The notes beneath the pieces were generated by a model. That model did not search any database. It saw nothing but the letters and a program-made list of their open reading frames with translations, and was not told where the DNA came from. From the IMG/VR virus record IMGVR_UViG_3300042884_001120, positions 90,361-154,360 of that record: a stretch of DNA of 64,000 nt; one strand, 5' to 3'. Shown piece by piece: positions 42,268 to 48,668 of the stretch. The translations under genes were made by a program, and so were the position numbers. How positions within the stretch are numbered: the stretch's first letter is position 1; each line of letters opens with the position of its first letter. Source of the stretch: a virus.

Positions 42268-42462
42268 ATGAAAATAAGCTATATGAATCTTGACAGAATA
42301 ATTGGCAATTGCACTGAAGAAGATGTAGTAGATAACATCTTCGGTAGTGTATCAGAATTCGCACGTCAGGTAGAAGAGAATGGAGACGAATTTCTATATC
42401 AAAACGACATCGTTGTCAAATATGATGAAGACAACGACGTTCATTACTTCTATCAACTCTAA
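42268..42462 (+). CDS. 64-residue acidic protein
   Basis: MKISYMNLDRIIGNCTEEDV... acidic, alpha/beta. The start is set by the 6-base promoter spacing; upstream in-frame ATG codons lie inside the promoter. Function unknown. Confidence 0.55.
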   Translation: MKISYMNLDRIIGNCTEEDVVDNIFGSVSEFARQVEENGDEFLYQNDIVVKYDEDNDVHYFYQL

Positions 42463-42464
42463 GC

Positions 42465-42493
42465 TTGAAAGTTCCACCCAACCCCATTATACT
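42465..42493 (+). promoter_or_regulatory. Promoter TTGAAA-17-TATACT
   Basis: TATACT GATAGT ATG; begins two bases after the previous stop codon. Confidence 0.7.
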
Positions 42494-42499
42494 GATAGT

Positions 42500-42685
42500 A
42501 TGAAAATAAGCGAACTAATCATGGCTCTGGAAGACGCGAAACAACAGTATGGAGACATTCATGTAGGTTTTGATCGCGAAGATGGAAGTTTTGACTGGGT
42601 GGAATATCTACAGCCGTTGTATCCTAAGAATGAGTCATGTATTGAGCAGAAGGATAAGCCTGTATGGTGCATCGAATTACGTTGA
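42500..42685 (+). CDS. 61-residue phage protein
   Basis: MKISELIMALEDAKQQYGDI.HVGF is the familiar small phage motif (helix, then GDixV...) of an uncharacterised family that usually begins with a strand-forming 'LI..L...K..GD..V'. Function unknown. Confidence 0.6.
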   Translation: MKISELIMALEDAKQQYGDIHVGFDREDGSFDWVEYLQPLYPKNESCIEQKDKPVWCIELR

Positions 42686-42710
42686 ATGTTCCTTGAATAG
42701 CTCTTATACT
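42682..42710 (+). promoter_or_regulatory. Promoter TTGAAT-17-TATACT
   Basis: TATACT AATCGT ATG; the -35 overlaps the preceding stop codon. Confidence 0.7.
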
Positions 42711-42716
42711 AATCGT

Positions 42717-42917
42717 ATGAAAGTAACACGCACCTCGCCCTTCACGGGTATCACCCGCACCCTCAACCTCAACATCACCGCCGTACAGGTGGCGAGGTAT
42801 AACAACGGGTGGCTGTTGCAAGACGCCTTCCCTCAACTCTCGGCTGGCGAGCGCGAGTTCTACAAGACGGGCATCACCGACGAGGAGTGGGAAAAGTTCA
42901 TAGGAGGCGACGAGTAA
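42717..42917 (+). CDS. Conserved small aquatic-phage protein
   Basis: 66 residues. RTSPFTGITRTLNLNITAVQ then LLQDAFPQLSAGEREF and TGITDEEWEKF match a recurring uncharacterised small protein of marine and freshwater phages. Function unknown. Confidence 0.65.
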   Translation: MKVTRTSPFTGITRTLNLNITAVQVARYNNGWLLQDAFPQLSAGEREFYKTGITDEEWEKFIGGDE

Positions 42918-42928
42918 CGCCGCAAGCG

Positions 42929-42990
42929 CCTGTCTTACAAGGCAGGCCGGGCGGGGCCGGGTGCTGTAAGTCTCTGATACTGAACAACTT
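42929..42990 (-). repeat. GC-rich boundary element, copy h (inverted)
   Basis: The only complete copy in reverse orientation: TGTCTTACAA precedes GCCGGGCGGGGCCGGG, then CTGTAAGTCTCTGATACTGA. Confidence 0.75.
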
Positions 42991-42998
42991 AACTGGGC

Positions 42999-43027
42999 TT
43001 GACAAGCTATCCAAGTTGTGTTATACT
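42999..43027 (+). promoter_or_regulatory. Consensus-like promoter TTGACA-17-TATACT without an ATG
   Basis: The best sigma70-like promoter in the arm, but no start codon follows. The predicted transcript begins near 43034 with an AACTAAT/ATTAGTT hairpin, so it probably makes noncoding RNA. Confidence 0.65.
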
Positions 43028-43205
43028 TATATAAGTGAGAAACTAATAAATCCCACAAATTAGTTATATAGTTTTTGGGTTAGTTTTTCAGATATGAGGG
43101 ATGGGTATAAGTGCATCGGAAACTATTTAAGGGGATATCGCTCGTAAATCTCGCCCCTATTTGAAATAAACGGCATTCGTAAATTGGATTTTTTTGAAAA
43201 AGTGT
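43028..43205 (+). other. Gene-free leader before the ornate RNA
   Basis: Nothing coding. A 7-bp inverted repeat AACTAAT (43041) / ATTAGTT (43059) lies at the start and the rest is A/T-rich. Confidence 0.4.
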
Positions 43206-43234
43206 TTGACGCTATGGGAAAATAAGTTTATAGT
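43206..43234 (+). promoter_or_regulatory. Promoter TTGACG-17-TATAGT of the ornate RNA
   Basis: Sits about 65 bases before tRNA-Met with no intervening ATG used by a gene; predicted start near 43241. Confidence 0.65.
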
Positions 43235-43240
43235 AATAAT

Positions 43241-43965
43241 ACGCACTGACCTAGCAGTGTCTAACACAATCTAGGACGATCTTTAACAGAACATTTCGAC
43301 GCAGAGTAGAGAACTGGTATCTCGTCACGCTCATAACGTGAAGGTAGTGGGTTCGATTCCCGCCTCTGCCAGACTTGACTAGGCGCAAGTTCCGAAAGCT
43401 AAAGGAACTCCCGCGATAGGTGATAGCGAAGCCCAGTGCACAGGGAACGTGTAGCCTATAAGATAAATCTCCGCGAAAGTGAATGAGATTTTCTAGTCAT
43501 AACAATTTAACACTCTCATGTTGTAGGCCATAGTCCATGAGAGGGGTAAGACCGAGTTGCTTGTTGGTGTGTTTGTAGGTCTTATTCAAGCTAGGTTAGC
43601 CAAATGCCTTGGTAAGCTACGATCCTAGCAGTTTTGTAAAACACAAGCTAGACGGTTTATACGGGCTCCATGCCCGAGGATCGTTGATACGAAGGAACAA
43701 ATTCTAGAACAAAATCCTTCTTACCATTAATTTTTGTAATGCTACCAAACGCACGTCTCAAGTCGTGGGAGGTCGGATACCGAAGCCGATGTGAATGCAG
43801 AGAGCAAAGCCGTGTATGTGAGGGGCCACATATCCTCTATCTATGGGGGGAACATAGAAACTTGTAGGTCGGAGCAGGGAACCCAAATCCGACAAACCCT
43901 GTGCGATTGCAACGCCGAATCCTTTAGCGAGGATAGCGCTCGACGGAGCGGCAGGGTCAATTTTT
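43241..43965 (+). ncRNA. Large ornate structured RNA (GOLLD/ROOL-like candidate)
   Basis: About 700 noncoding bases between two tRNAs (including tRNA-Met) are packed with perfect stems. An outer stem GACTAG (43377) / CTAGTC (43493) closes a four-way junction whose arms are AGTTCC/GGAACT, ATAGG/CCTAT and AAATCTC/GAGATTT capped by a GAAA tetraloop. Next come CTCTCATG/CATGAGAG (43513/43536), TAAGACC/GGTCTTA (43547/43578), ACGATCC/GGATCGT (43619/43678) and GAAGGA/TCCTTC. GTCGGA (43868)/TCCGAC (43888) crosses CAGGG (43875)/CCCTG (43897), a pseudoknot. GOLLD and ROOL RNAs are known as large phage RNAs adjacent to or containing tRNAs. Class assignment is inference. Confidence 0.65.
43300..43371 (+). 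tRNA. tRNA-Met or tRNA-Ile2 (CAT), with 1:72 mismatch
   Basis: All arms fold: D stem GAGA/TCTC, anticodon stem TCACG/CGTGA with loop CTCATAA (anticodon CAT), T arm GTGGG/CCCGC. The acceptor has six pairs (GCAGAG/CTCTGC) and a C-C mismatch at position 1:72. No CCA is encoded. A 1:72 mismatch recalls initiator tRNA, but the anticodon stem lacks the three G-C pairs of initiators. Confidence 0.85.
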
Positions 43966-44041
43966 ATACGGCAATGTTCCAAGGCTGGCGAGTTGGTCTC
44001 CAAAACCGACTGGGAAAGTTCGATTCTTTCGCCGTGTGCCA
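43966..44041 (+). tRNA. tRNA-Trp (CCA), CCA end encoded
   Basis: Acceptor ATACGGC/GCCGTGT, anticodon stem TTGGT/ACCGA with loop CTCCAAA, T arm GAAAG/CTTTC, discriminator G and encoded CCA. The D stem is weak (mostly G-U). It ends the ornate RNA transcript. Confidence 0.8.
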
Positions 44042-44050
44042 TTGTAGTAT

Positions 44051-44080
44051 TTGACACCCTAACCAAAAAACTATTATCAT
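44051..44080 (+). promoter_or_regulatory. Promoter TTGACA-18-TATCAT
   Basis: TATCAT ACAGTA ATG; the spacer has the CTAACCAAAAAA shared promoter text. It begins ten bases after tRNA-Trp. Confidence 0.6.
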
Positions 44081-44086
44081 ACAGTA

Positions 44087-44323
44087 ATGAAATACTTCCC
44101 ATTCTTTGCCGTTCTATCTGTAACAATAGTTTCCTTCCTTGTTTATCAGGATCACAAGCCACACAAGACGCCGATGTTCCGTTACTCTCCAAAACTTGCC
44201 ACTTCGGAGGAACAGGTAGCCGCACAAGAAAAACAATTGGTTAAACATATTGTTTGGCGCAAAATGCAAAATAAGGTAAAACAAATCAATTCCACTCAAG
44301 GAAAAGATTTCATAGGTTTCTAG
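44087..44323 (+). CDS. Small secreted or membrane-anchored protein
   Basis: 78 residues; hydrophobic N-terminus (FPFFAVLSVTIVSFLVY), then a charged region. No lipobox. Function unknown. Confidence 0.55.
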   Translation: MKYFPFFAVLSVTIVSFLVYQDHKPHKTPMFRYSPKLATSEEQVAAQEKQLVKHIVWRKMQNKVKQINSTQGKDFIGF

Positions 44324-44359
44324 TTGACACGGCAGTAATCTTATTATAATATAAAAGTC

Positions 44360-44521
44360 ATGAGAGACCCCATCACACTACTGATTAACCTACTTGGTTA
44401 CGAGAAGCGCAAGCCATCACTGCTACTCATGCATATGATAGAGTTTACGCACTCTAATTGGCGGCAGGACTTGTTCGCGCAGAATCGTATTAGTGATTAC
44501 GAGTATAAATTATATAGTTAA
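44360..44521 (+). CDS. 53-residue protein
   Basis: MRDPITLLINLLGYEKRKPS... helical and basic. TTGACA (44324) and TATAAT-like sequence (44345) precede it. It is followed directly by boundary element i. Confidence 0.5.
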   Translation: MRDPITLLINLLGYEKRKPSLLLMHMIEFTHSNWRQDLFAQNRISDYEYKLYS

Positions 44522-44591
44522 TTGTTGATAATCAATGGGTTACGTGGACCAAGGGGGCCCGGCGCTGTAAGTTGCTGATAACCAATGAGTT
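44522..44591. repeat. GC-rich boundary element, copy i (composite)
   Basis: A forward left flank (TTGATAATCAATGGGTTACG) is joined to an inverted right flank (GCGCTGTAAGTTGCTGATAA) around a shortened GC core, as if two opposite copies recombined. Confidence 0.65.
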
Positions 44592-44611
44592 ATTAAATTG
44601 TAAAATTGTTC

Positions 44612-44640
44612 TTGTGCTAGTAGGCAAGAAGGTCTAGTAT
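44612..44640 (+). promoter_or_regulatory. Module promoter TTGTGC-17-TAGTAT
   Basis: TAGTAT AGGTGA ATG; the upstream text GTTCTTGTGC is shared with the 32636 and rIIA promoters. Confidence 0.65.
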
Positions 44641-44646
44641 AGGTGA

Positions 44647-45222
44647 ATGATCACCCCTACCGAAATCACCAATTACAATCGCACCGAGGCTGAACTTGAG
44701 GAGTTCCTTATGTTTGCAATCCTCGTTGCTGGCAAGACGGCAAAGATGCAAGCACAAAAGCTGGAGAACTTTCTTAATCCCATGATGTCCACTATGGGCT
44801 TGACTCCCTTCGGTGTGCTAGAGCAGATGATCAAGACTGCCTCCCTAGGCACTCAGATGAAATTCGCTAGGTTGGGTCAATACAAAAGAATTGAAACTGC
44901 ATTCCGGCAAATCCTCACCTTCAAGGGGGATCTGAAAAAGATTAGCGTACAGGATCTAGAAAGTGTTAAGGGAATCGGAAGTAAGACGGCGCGATTCTTC
45001 GTGCTTCATTCGCGCAAGGATGTGCGTCATGCGGTTCTTGATGTTCATATTTTAAAATGGATGAGGGGGCAGGGATATAGCGCGCCCAAGCAAACGCCCA
45101 CAAAAAAGAAGTATGCTATCCTTGAATCTCAGTTCTTGACTGAAGCATGGGAGCGTGAAATGACTCCTGCTGATCTAGATCTTATGATCTGGAAAAGTTT
45201 CTCGCAGAAAGCCCTTGCGTGA
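44647..45222 (+). CDS. HhH-GPD DNA glycosylase-like protein 1
   Basis: 191 residues. The C-terminal half has a helix-hairpin-helix (LESVKGIGSKTARFFVLHS) followed by AVLDVHILKWMRGQG, with Asp in the position of the catalytic Asp of HhH-GPD glycosylases. No C-terminal Fe-S Cys cluster is present. It is shorter than EndoIII/MutY and may act on modified or mispaired bases; the substrate is unknown. It forms a tandem pair with the next gene. Confidence 0.7.
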   Translation: MITPTEITNYNRTEAELEEFLMFAILVAGKTAKMQAQKLENFLNPMMSTMGLTPFGVLEQMIKTASLGTQMKFARLGQYKRIETAFRQILTFKGDLKKISVQDLESVKGIGSKTARFFVLHSRKDVRHAVLDVHILKWMRGQGYSAPKQTPTKKKYAILESQFLTEAWEREMTPADLDLMIWKSFSQKALA

Positions 45223-45271
45223 TGGGTCAATTTTAATTATTATAAATACTCACCTCTAACACCACAACACC

Positions 45272-46030
45272 ATGCAACTCGACTTCATCGGAAACTCAAT
45301 CTCAACTACTAATACTAATGCAATCGAACAATCAAGATTCTGGGATAATGATTTTAATCGGATCACTATTAACCGCCCTCGCCTTGATACTACGAAAGTA
45401 GATAAGTTTTTTAATTCAATTTTAGACGAGGAGATCGCCGAGTATTCAAAATACTGGGATAGTGTCACGCCTCGCAACGCTTCCGAAGTTTTTCAGCGTT
45501 GGTTGTTCGCATTCATGAGCGTCCATACATCATGGCGTTCAAACATTAACGGATACCTAATGATCCGTAACTGGTGGGAGTGGATGAACAAGCCAGAGGA
45601 GCTTGAGCGTAGGATCGTAGAGAGTGGTGCTGGCCTCCATAAAAACCGCACAAAATTCATTACAGCTTTTGCTGAACACTATTGGGCTAATATTGATTTC
45701 TACAAGAAAGCAGAGGACGAGTCATGGGTAGAGTTTCGTGATCGTCTGGTAGACCAAGTGCTTGGCCTTGGCATGGCGAAAGTTAGCTTTAGCCTTGAGA
45801 TGGTTTATCCCTCTATTGCCGAGGTGACTTGCATGGACACTCACTTGTTCCAGTTGTTCGGATTGGATCAGACCAAAGACAGCAAGCAGTATCACGCGAT
45901 GGAGCGTCATTGGATTGAAATGTGCAAAATGTGGAATGTTAGCTCGTATGTCGCCCGTTGTATCTGGTGGGACAGAAACCAAGGCTACGGAGACAGCCGA
46001 TATTGGAGCTTTGTTTTAGAGAAGGAGTAG
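45272..46030 (+). CDS. HhH-GPD-like protein 2
   Basis: 252 residues. VDQVLGLGMAKVSFSLEMVY resembles the hairpin, then CMDTHLFQLFGL matches the Asp-containing post-hairpin helix. The N-terminal part is Trp-rich (WRSNINGYLMIRNWWEWM). Less canonical than the preceding gene. A C/A-rich leader precedes it. The pair could act together or represent diverged duplicates. Confidence 0.55.
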   Translation: MQLDFIGNSISTTNTNAIEQSRFWDNDFNRITINRPRLDTTKVDKFFNSILDEEIAEYSKYWDSVTPRNASEVFQRWLFAFMSVHTSWRSNINGYLMIRNWWEWMNKPEELERRIVESGAGLHKNRTKFITAFAEHYWANIDFYKKAEDESWVEFRDRLVDQVLGLGMAKVSFSLEMVYPSIAEVTCMDTHLFQLFGLDQTKDSKQYHAMERHWIEMCKMWNVSSYVARCIWWDRNQGYGDSRYWSFVLEKE

Positions 46031-46060
46031 TCAGCAGGAAGGGGAAAAGCTGTAACTCGT

Positions 46061-46107
46061 TTGTGGTGAGCGGGTTACAGCGCCCGGCCCCGCCCGGATG
46101 TTATACC
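46061..46107 (+). repeat. GC-rich boundary element, copy j
   Basis: GGGTTACAGCGCCCGGCCCC then GCCCGGATGTTATAC. Last copy of the plus-strand arm, just before the convergent tRNA array. Confidence 0.75.
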
Positions 46108-46139
46108 TGAATATATACCGGATTATACCAGAAAAATGG

Positions 46140-46214
46140 AGCGTCAGGTAGGATTTGCACCTACGGCTTTAGGGTTTTGCAGACCCTTCCTTTGGGCTAC
46201 TCAGGCACTGACGC
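46140..46214 (-). tRNA. tRNA-Cys (GCA)
   Basis: Acceptor GCGTCAG/CTGACGC, anticodon stem AGGGT/ACCCT with loop CTGCAAA, T stem GTAGG/CCTAC. The T loop is TGCAAAT rather than TTCRANT. Discriminator U, as usual for Cys. Confidence 0.85.
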
Positions 46215-46223
46215 GTTATTTGG

Positions 46224-46295
46224 CATTCTCGACGGGATTCGAACCCGTGCTAAACCCGTGAAAGGGGCTGGTGCTAACCGCTACACTACGAGAAC
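46224..46295 (-). tRNA. tRNA-Glu (TTC)
   Basis: Acceptor GTTCTCG/CGAGAAT, loop CTTTCAC, T arm ACGGG/CCCGT with TTCGAAT. Confidence 0.9.
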
Positions 46296-46306
46296 ATAAA
46301 ATTTTG

Positions 46307-46380
46307 GTGGGATCGGAGGGATTTGAACCCTCAACCAATTCGTTAAAAGCGAACTGCTCTACCATTGAGCTACAATCCCA
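46307..46380 (-). tRNA. tRNA-Lys (TTT)
   Basis: Acceptor TGGGATT/GATCCCA, loop CTTTTAA, T arm GAGGG/CCCTC. Discriminator appears to be C, unusual. Confidence 0.9.
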
Positions 46381-46384
46381 TATT

Positions 46385-46461
46385 TGGCGGAACCAAGGGG
46401 ACTTGAACCCCTGACCCCCTGCGTGACAGGCAGGTGCTCTAACCAACTGAGCTATGATTCC
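46385..46461 (-). tRNA. tRNA-Asp (GTC), CCA encoded
   Basis: Anticodon stem CCTGC/GCAGG with loop CTGTCAC, T arm AGGGG/CCCCT, discriminator G and encoded CCA. Confidence 0.92.
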
Positions 46462-46502
46462 ATTTTATAAGTTTGGAATATTTGGAAGGTGTTGTCAAGT
46501 GG

Positions 46503-46574
46503 TGTCTCGTGTTGGAATCGAACCAACATTAGATCTTTAGAAGAGATCTGTCCTATCCGTTGAACGAACGAGAC
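46503..46574 (-). tRNA. tRNA-Arg (TCT)
   Basis: Acceptor GTCTCGT/ACGAGAC, anticodon stem GATCT/AGATC with loop CTTCTAA, T arm GTTGG/CCAAC. Confidence 0.9.
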
Positions 46575-46604
46575 GAAATTTTTTAGATACATATGTAGCT
46601 TAGA

Positions 46605-46611
46605 GTGTAAT
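46605..46611 (+). promoter_or_regulatory. Late-type motif GTGTAAT before HNH gene
   Basis: GTGTAATATATAGTAT then ATG; spacing matches the copies ahead of structural genes. Confidence 0.45.
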
Positions 46612-46620
46612 ATATAGTAT

Positions 46621-47142
46621 ATGAAAACGTGTGAGCTATGTCAATCTGAATTCCCAAATTGGATAAAAATAGATGGTAAGAATAAAAATCTAAAAAATAG
46701 AAAGTATTGTTTAGAATGCTCACCTTGGGGCCAGCACAATACCATTAATAGAAAAAAGAGGGAACATACTCATTGTATTATTTGTAATAGTAAATTAAAA
46801 GAAAGTCAATTAAAGTTTTGCTCTAAAGCCTGTAAGGGTGCTAATGCTTACCAGAATAATCCTAATTGGTATCCAGCTCAGAAACAAAGAGGCATAGATA
46901 GAAAAAAAGAATTGGCATTGCTTAAAGGTGGGAAATGTGAATCTTGTGGATACGATAAAAACTTAGCTGCGCTAGAGTTTCATCATAGGGATCCAAAGGA
47001 TAAAGTGTCTGAATTAGATTCTCGTGTTCTTTCTAATAGAAAATGGGATTTTATTTTAGGAGAGGCCGAAAAATGTTTATTGTTATGTTCTAATTGTCAT
47101 CGCGAACATCATTGCGATGATTTTAATAATTGGAAAGAATAG
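46621..47142 (+). CDS. HNH endonuclease inside tRNA array
   Basis: 173 residues. Two Cys pairs near the N-terminus (CELCQSEF, CIICNSKL, FCSKACKG) precede a C-terminal HNH core: KCESCGYDK, LEFHHRDP, then LLLCSNCHREHH. It is on the opposite strand to the tRNAs and its stop codon touches the 3' end of the intron-bearing tRNA. A free-standing homing endonuclease is the natural reading. Its A/T-rich composition fits the late genes. Confidence 0.85.
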   Translation: MKTCELCQSEFPNWIKIDGKNKNLKNRKYCLECSPWGQHNTINRKKREHTHCIICNSKLKESQLKFCSKACKGANAYQNNPNWYPAQKQRGIDRKKELALLKGGKCESCGYDKNLAALEFHHRDPKDKVSELDSRVLSNRKWDFILGEAEKCLLLCSNCHREHHCDDFNNWKE

Positions 47143-47416
47143 TGCGCCCGGAGGGATTCGAACCCCCAACCAATCAGTTATGCTTTACCACTTCGGTTTT
47201 CACCGCCCTTTCGGTTTGTGGTCTGGACTTTACCTTCATCCTTTAGGATGCCCCCCGTCAAGTCTCTACACCTTCATCTTTCGATGCTTGGCTCGGTATT
47301 AGGATTTTACACCCTTCACCGACTTTGAGGAGTTATCATCCAAGAGTTTCCCCTTGGTGAGCCCAACCTGCTTTCACAGGTTTAGCCGACTGCTCTGACC
47401 ATTGAGCTACAAGCGC
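47143..47416 (-). tRNA. tRNA-Ile2 or tRNA-Met (CAT) split by group I intron
   Basis: Exons 47384-47416 and 47143-47182. Spliced, the tRNA has acceptor GCGCTTG/CGGGCGC, D stem GCTC/GAGC, anticodon stem GTCGG/CTGAT with loop CTCATAA, and T loop TTCGAAT. The intron lies between U33 and C34, so the anticodon is CAT. Ile2 (lysidine-modified) and elongator Met cannot be separated by eye. Confidence 0.85.
47183..47383 (-). ncRNA. Group I intron, 201 nt, Azoarcus-like
   Basis: The 5' exon ends in U and the intron ends in G, as required. Internal landmarks in order: P1/P2 hairpin AACCTG/CAGGTT, then GAGCCAAGC, GTGTAGAGACT, GACGG and AAAGTCCAGAC, the P3/P7 text typical of compact bacterial tRNA introns. 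No ORF is inside. Size is close to the Azoarcus tRNA-Ile intron (known to be about 205 nt). Confidence 0.85.
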
Positions 47417-47440
47417 GTTAAATTATATTTTTATATTTGG

Positions 47441-47513
47441 TAGCTGTGGTCGGATTCGAACCGACACTTGAGCGATTTTAAGTCGCTTGTCTCTGCCGTT
47501 GGACTACACAGCC
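47441..47513 (-). tRNA. tRNA with Leu anticodon (TAA) but class I shape
   Basis: Acceptor GGCTGTG/CACAGCT, anticodon stem AGCGA/TCGCT with loop CTTAAAA (anticodon TAA), T arm GTCGG/CCGAC, discriminator A. The variable loop is only five bases (CAAGT), whereas bacterial tRNA-Leu is class II. Confidence 0.85.
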
Positions 47514-47559
47514 ATAGATGAATAATAAAGATTTTTTATTTGAGTGTCAAACAAATTAC

Positions 47560-47630
47560 TGCCAAGGTAGGGATCGAACCTACGACCTAGAAGTTAACAG
47601 CTTCCCGCTACTACCGCTGAGCTACTTGGC
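47560..47630 (-). tRNA. tRNA-Asn (GTT)
   Basis: Acceptor GCCAAGT with CTTGGC, anticodon stem GGAAG/CTTCT with loop CTGTTAA, T stem GTAGG/CCTAC. Confidence 0.9.
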
Positions 47631-47637
47631 ATTAAAA

Positions 47638-47817
47638 TTATTTGGTTTCCTTACGGGAAAGTTTGGGGACAGTATTTGTCATCAACTGCCTATTTAGGCG
47701 ATACTCCGCAATCATCGCCTGCCATTCCTCGTCCTTTAAACCCTTTGGGCGATTAGCGGTGAACTTGCGTGTTTTATTATTTGCTTTGAATATAGATAGA
47801 TTAGGCCAAACGTGCAT
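47638..47817 (-). CDS. 59-residue basic protein between tRNAs
   Basis: MHVWPNLSIFKANNKTRKFT... basic; start chosen at the ATG after the neighbouring tRNA. Possibly nucleic-acid binding; unknown. Confidence 0.45.
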   Translation of the reverse strand: MHVWPNLSIFKANNKTRKFTANRPKGLKDEEWQAMIAEYRLNRQLMTNTVPKLSRKETK

Positions 47818-47840
47818 ATTTTTATTTTGTTTTAATTTGG

Positions 47841-47932
47841 AAGTGGGTATGGGAATCGAACCCATGCTCGTCCCTCATCTAGGGAACACAGATTATAAGT
47901 CTGTCGGTGCTATCCAATTACACTAACCCACC
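47841..47932 (-). tRNA. tRNA with Ile anticodon (TAT) but class II shape
   Basis: Acceptor GGTGGGT/ACCCACT, anticodon stem ACAGA/TCTGT with loop CTTATAA (TAT), T stem ATGGG/CCCAT. A long variable arm folds as TCCC/GGGA, a class II feature never expected for Ile. Confidence 0.8.
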
Positions 47933-47942
47933 ACTATAATCA

Positions 47943-48437
47943 TTATACAGAAACTTTATTATCCTGTCTAGCTTCTTCTTTCCTAATTGCGGTTTGGGAT
48001 TCAGCGAGGGCACACAATATACGATCTGCATGCTCGTCATTCCATTCCTTGTAGGATACAGCAGTAGCTTCTAGCTCCTCGTATATATAAGCGTCATCTG
48101 CAAGAGCAACCATAATTTTATAAGAAATATTTTCAAACGTTCCTTTACTGCATTTACCGTATAGATTTTCATTGTCGTCTAGTTCGCCACGGTCTCCAAT
48201 CTCTGCATAGTCACCAGCGACAACAATCCTATCTCCTGCCCAGCTTCCGACGATAGGGTTTTCAGAATGTAGATCTCCACCACCACGTCCGTTGCTATTA
48301 GCAAGCAGGCATGCTAAGGCGGTATTGGCTCCACCCTGAGAACAGCTGAACTCAAGAAGCTTCGTCCCGTGCCCGAAAGCATGAGGGTCTAGGTATTGTT
48401 TCTTGTCTAGGTTGACGATGTAGTAGTATTGGCCCAT
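47943..48437 (-). CDS. Conserved phage/bacterial protein (MGQYY family)
   Basis: 164 residues. MGQYYYIVNLDKKQYLDPHA ... GTKLLEFSCS ... WAGDRIVVAGDYAE is a recurring uncharacterised family found in phages and bacteria. Function unknown. Confidence 0.7.
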   Translation of the reverse strand: MGQYYYIVNLDKKQYLDPHAFGHGTKLLEFSCSQGGANTALACLLANSNGRGGGDLHSENPIVGSWAGDRIVVAGDYAEIGDRGELDDNENLYGKCSKGTFENISYKIMVALADDAYIYEELEATAVSYKEWNDEHADRILCALAESQTAIRKEEARQDNKVSV

Positions 48438-48452
48438 AGTTTTAGTTTATAA

Positions 48453-48668
48453 TTAATTGTAGTAATCGTCAACATCTTCTTGGCAAAGATGGCAGCGAAA
48501 TTTAGAATTCATTGGGTTAGCCTTGTCTTCTGATATGATAAACAAGTCCAAACTTCCATCCAGTACTTGATCACCACAATAGGTGTGATCGCAATCCTTG
48601 CAATAGAAACGCATGTCTTCAGTTACGCCCTTTAGTGATAATATGGATGGCCTCCTTGTCATTTCCAA
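48453..48668 (-). CDS. Zinc-ribbon small protein
   Basis: 71 residues (53 if it starts at MRFYCKDCDH). CKDCDHTYC and CHLCQEDV are two CxxC halves of a rubredoxin-like knuckle separated by about 30 residues. Start uncertain; overlaps the next gene's 3' end. Confidence 0.5.
   Translation of the reverse strand: MEMTRRPSILSLKGVTEDMRFYCKDCDHTYCGDQVLDGSLDLFIISEDKANPMNSKFRCHLCQEDVDDYYN

Noticed and set aside
43300-43371. Initiator tRNA-fMet
   Set aside because: The 1:72 mismatch fits, but the anticodon stem lacks the three G-C pairs of bacterial initiators.
43374-43965. Group I or II intron, RNase P RNA or tmRNA between the tRNAs
   Set aside because: None of the conserved core sequences of those RNAs is visible, and the flanking tRNAs are each complete.
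43758-44225. 155-residue minus-strand protein over the tRNA-Trp region
   Set aside because: It is antisense to tRNA-Trp and the ornate RNA stems; composition is explained by RNA structure.
46206-46230. Further copies of the 28-bp repeat in the tRNA array (TTATTTGGC)
   Set aside because: Only the left nine bases match, and they overlap tRNA ends; the TTCGTAAAT half is missing.
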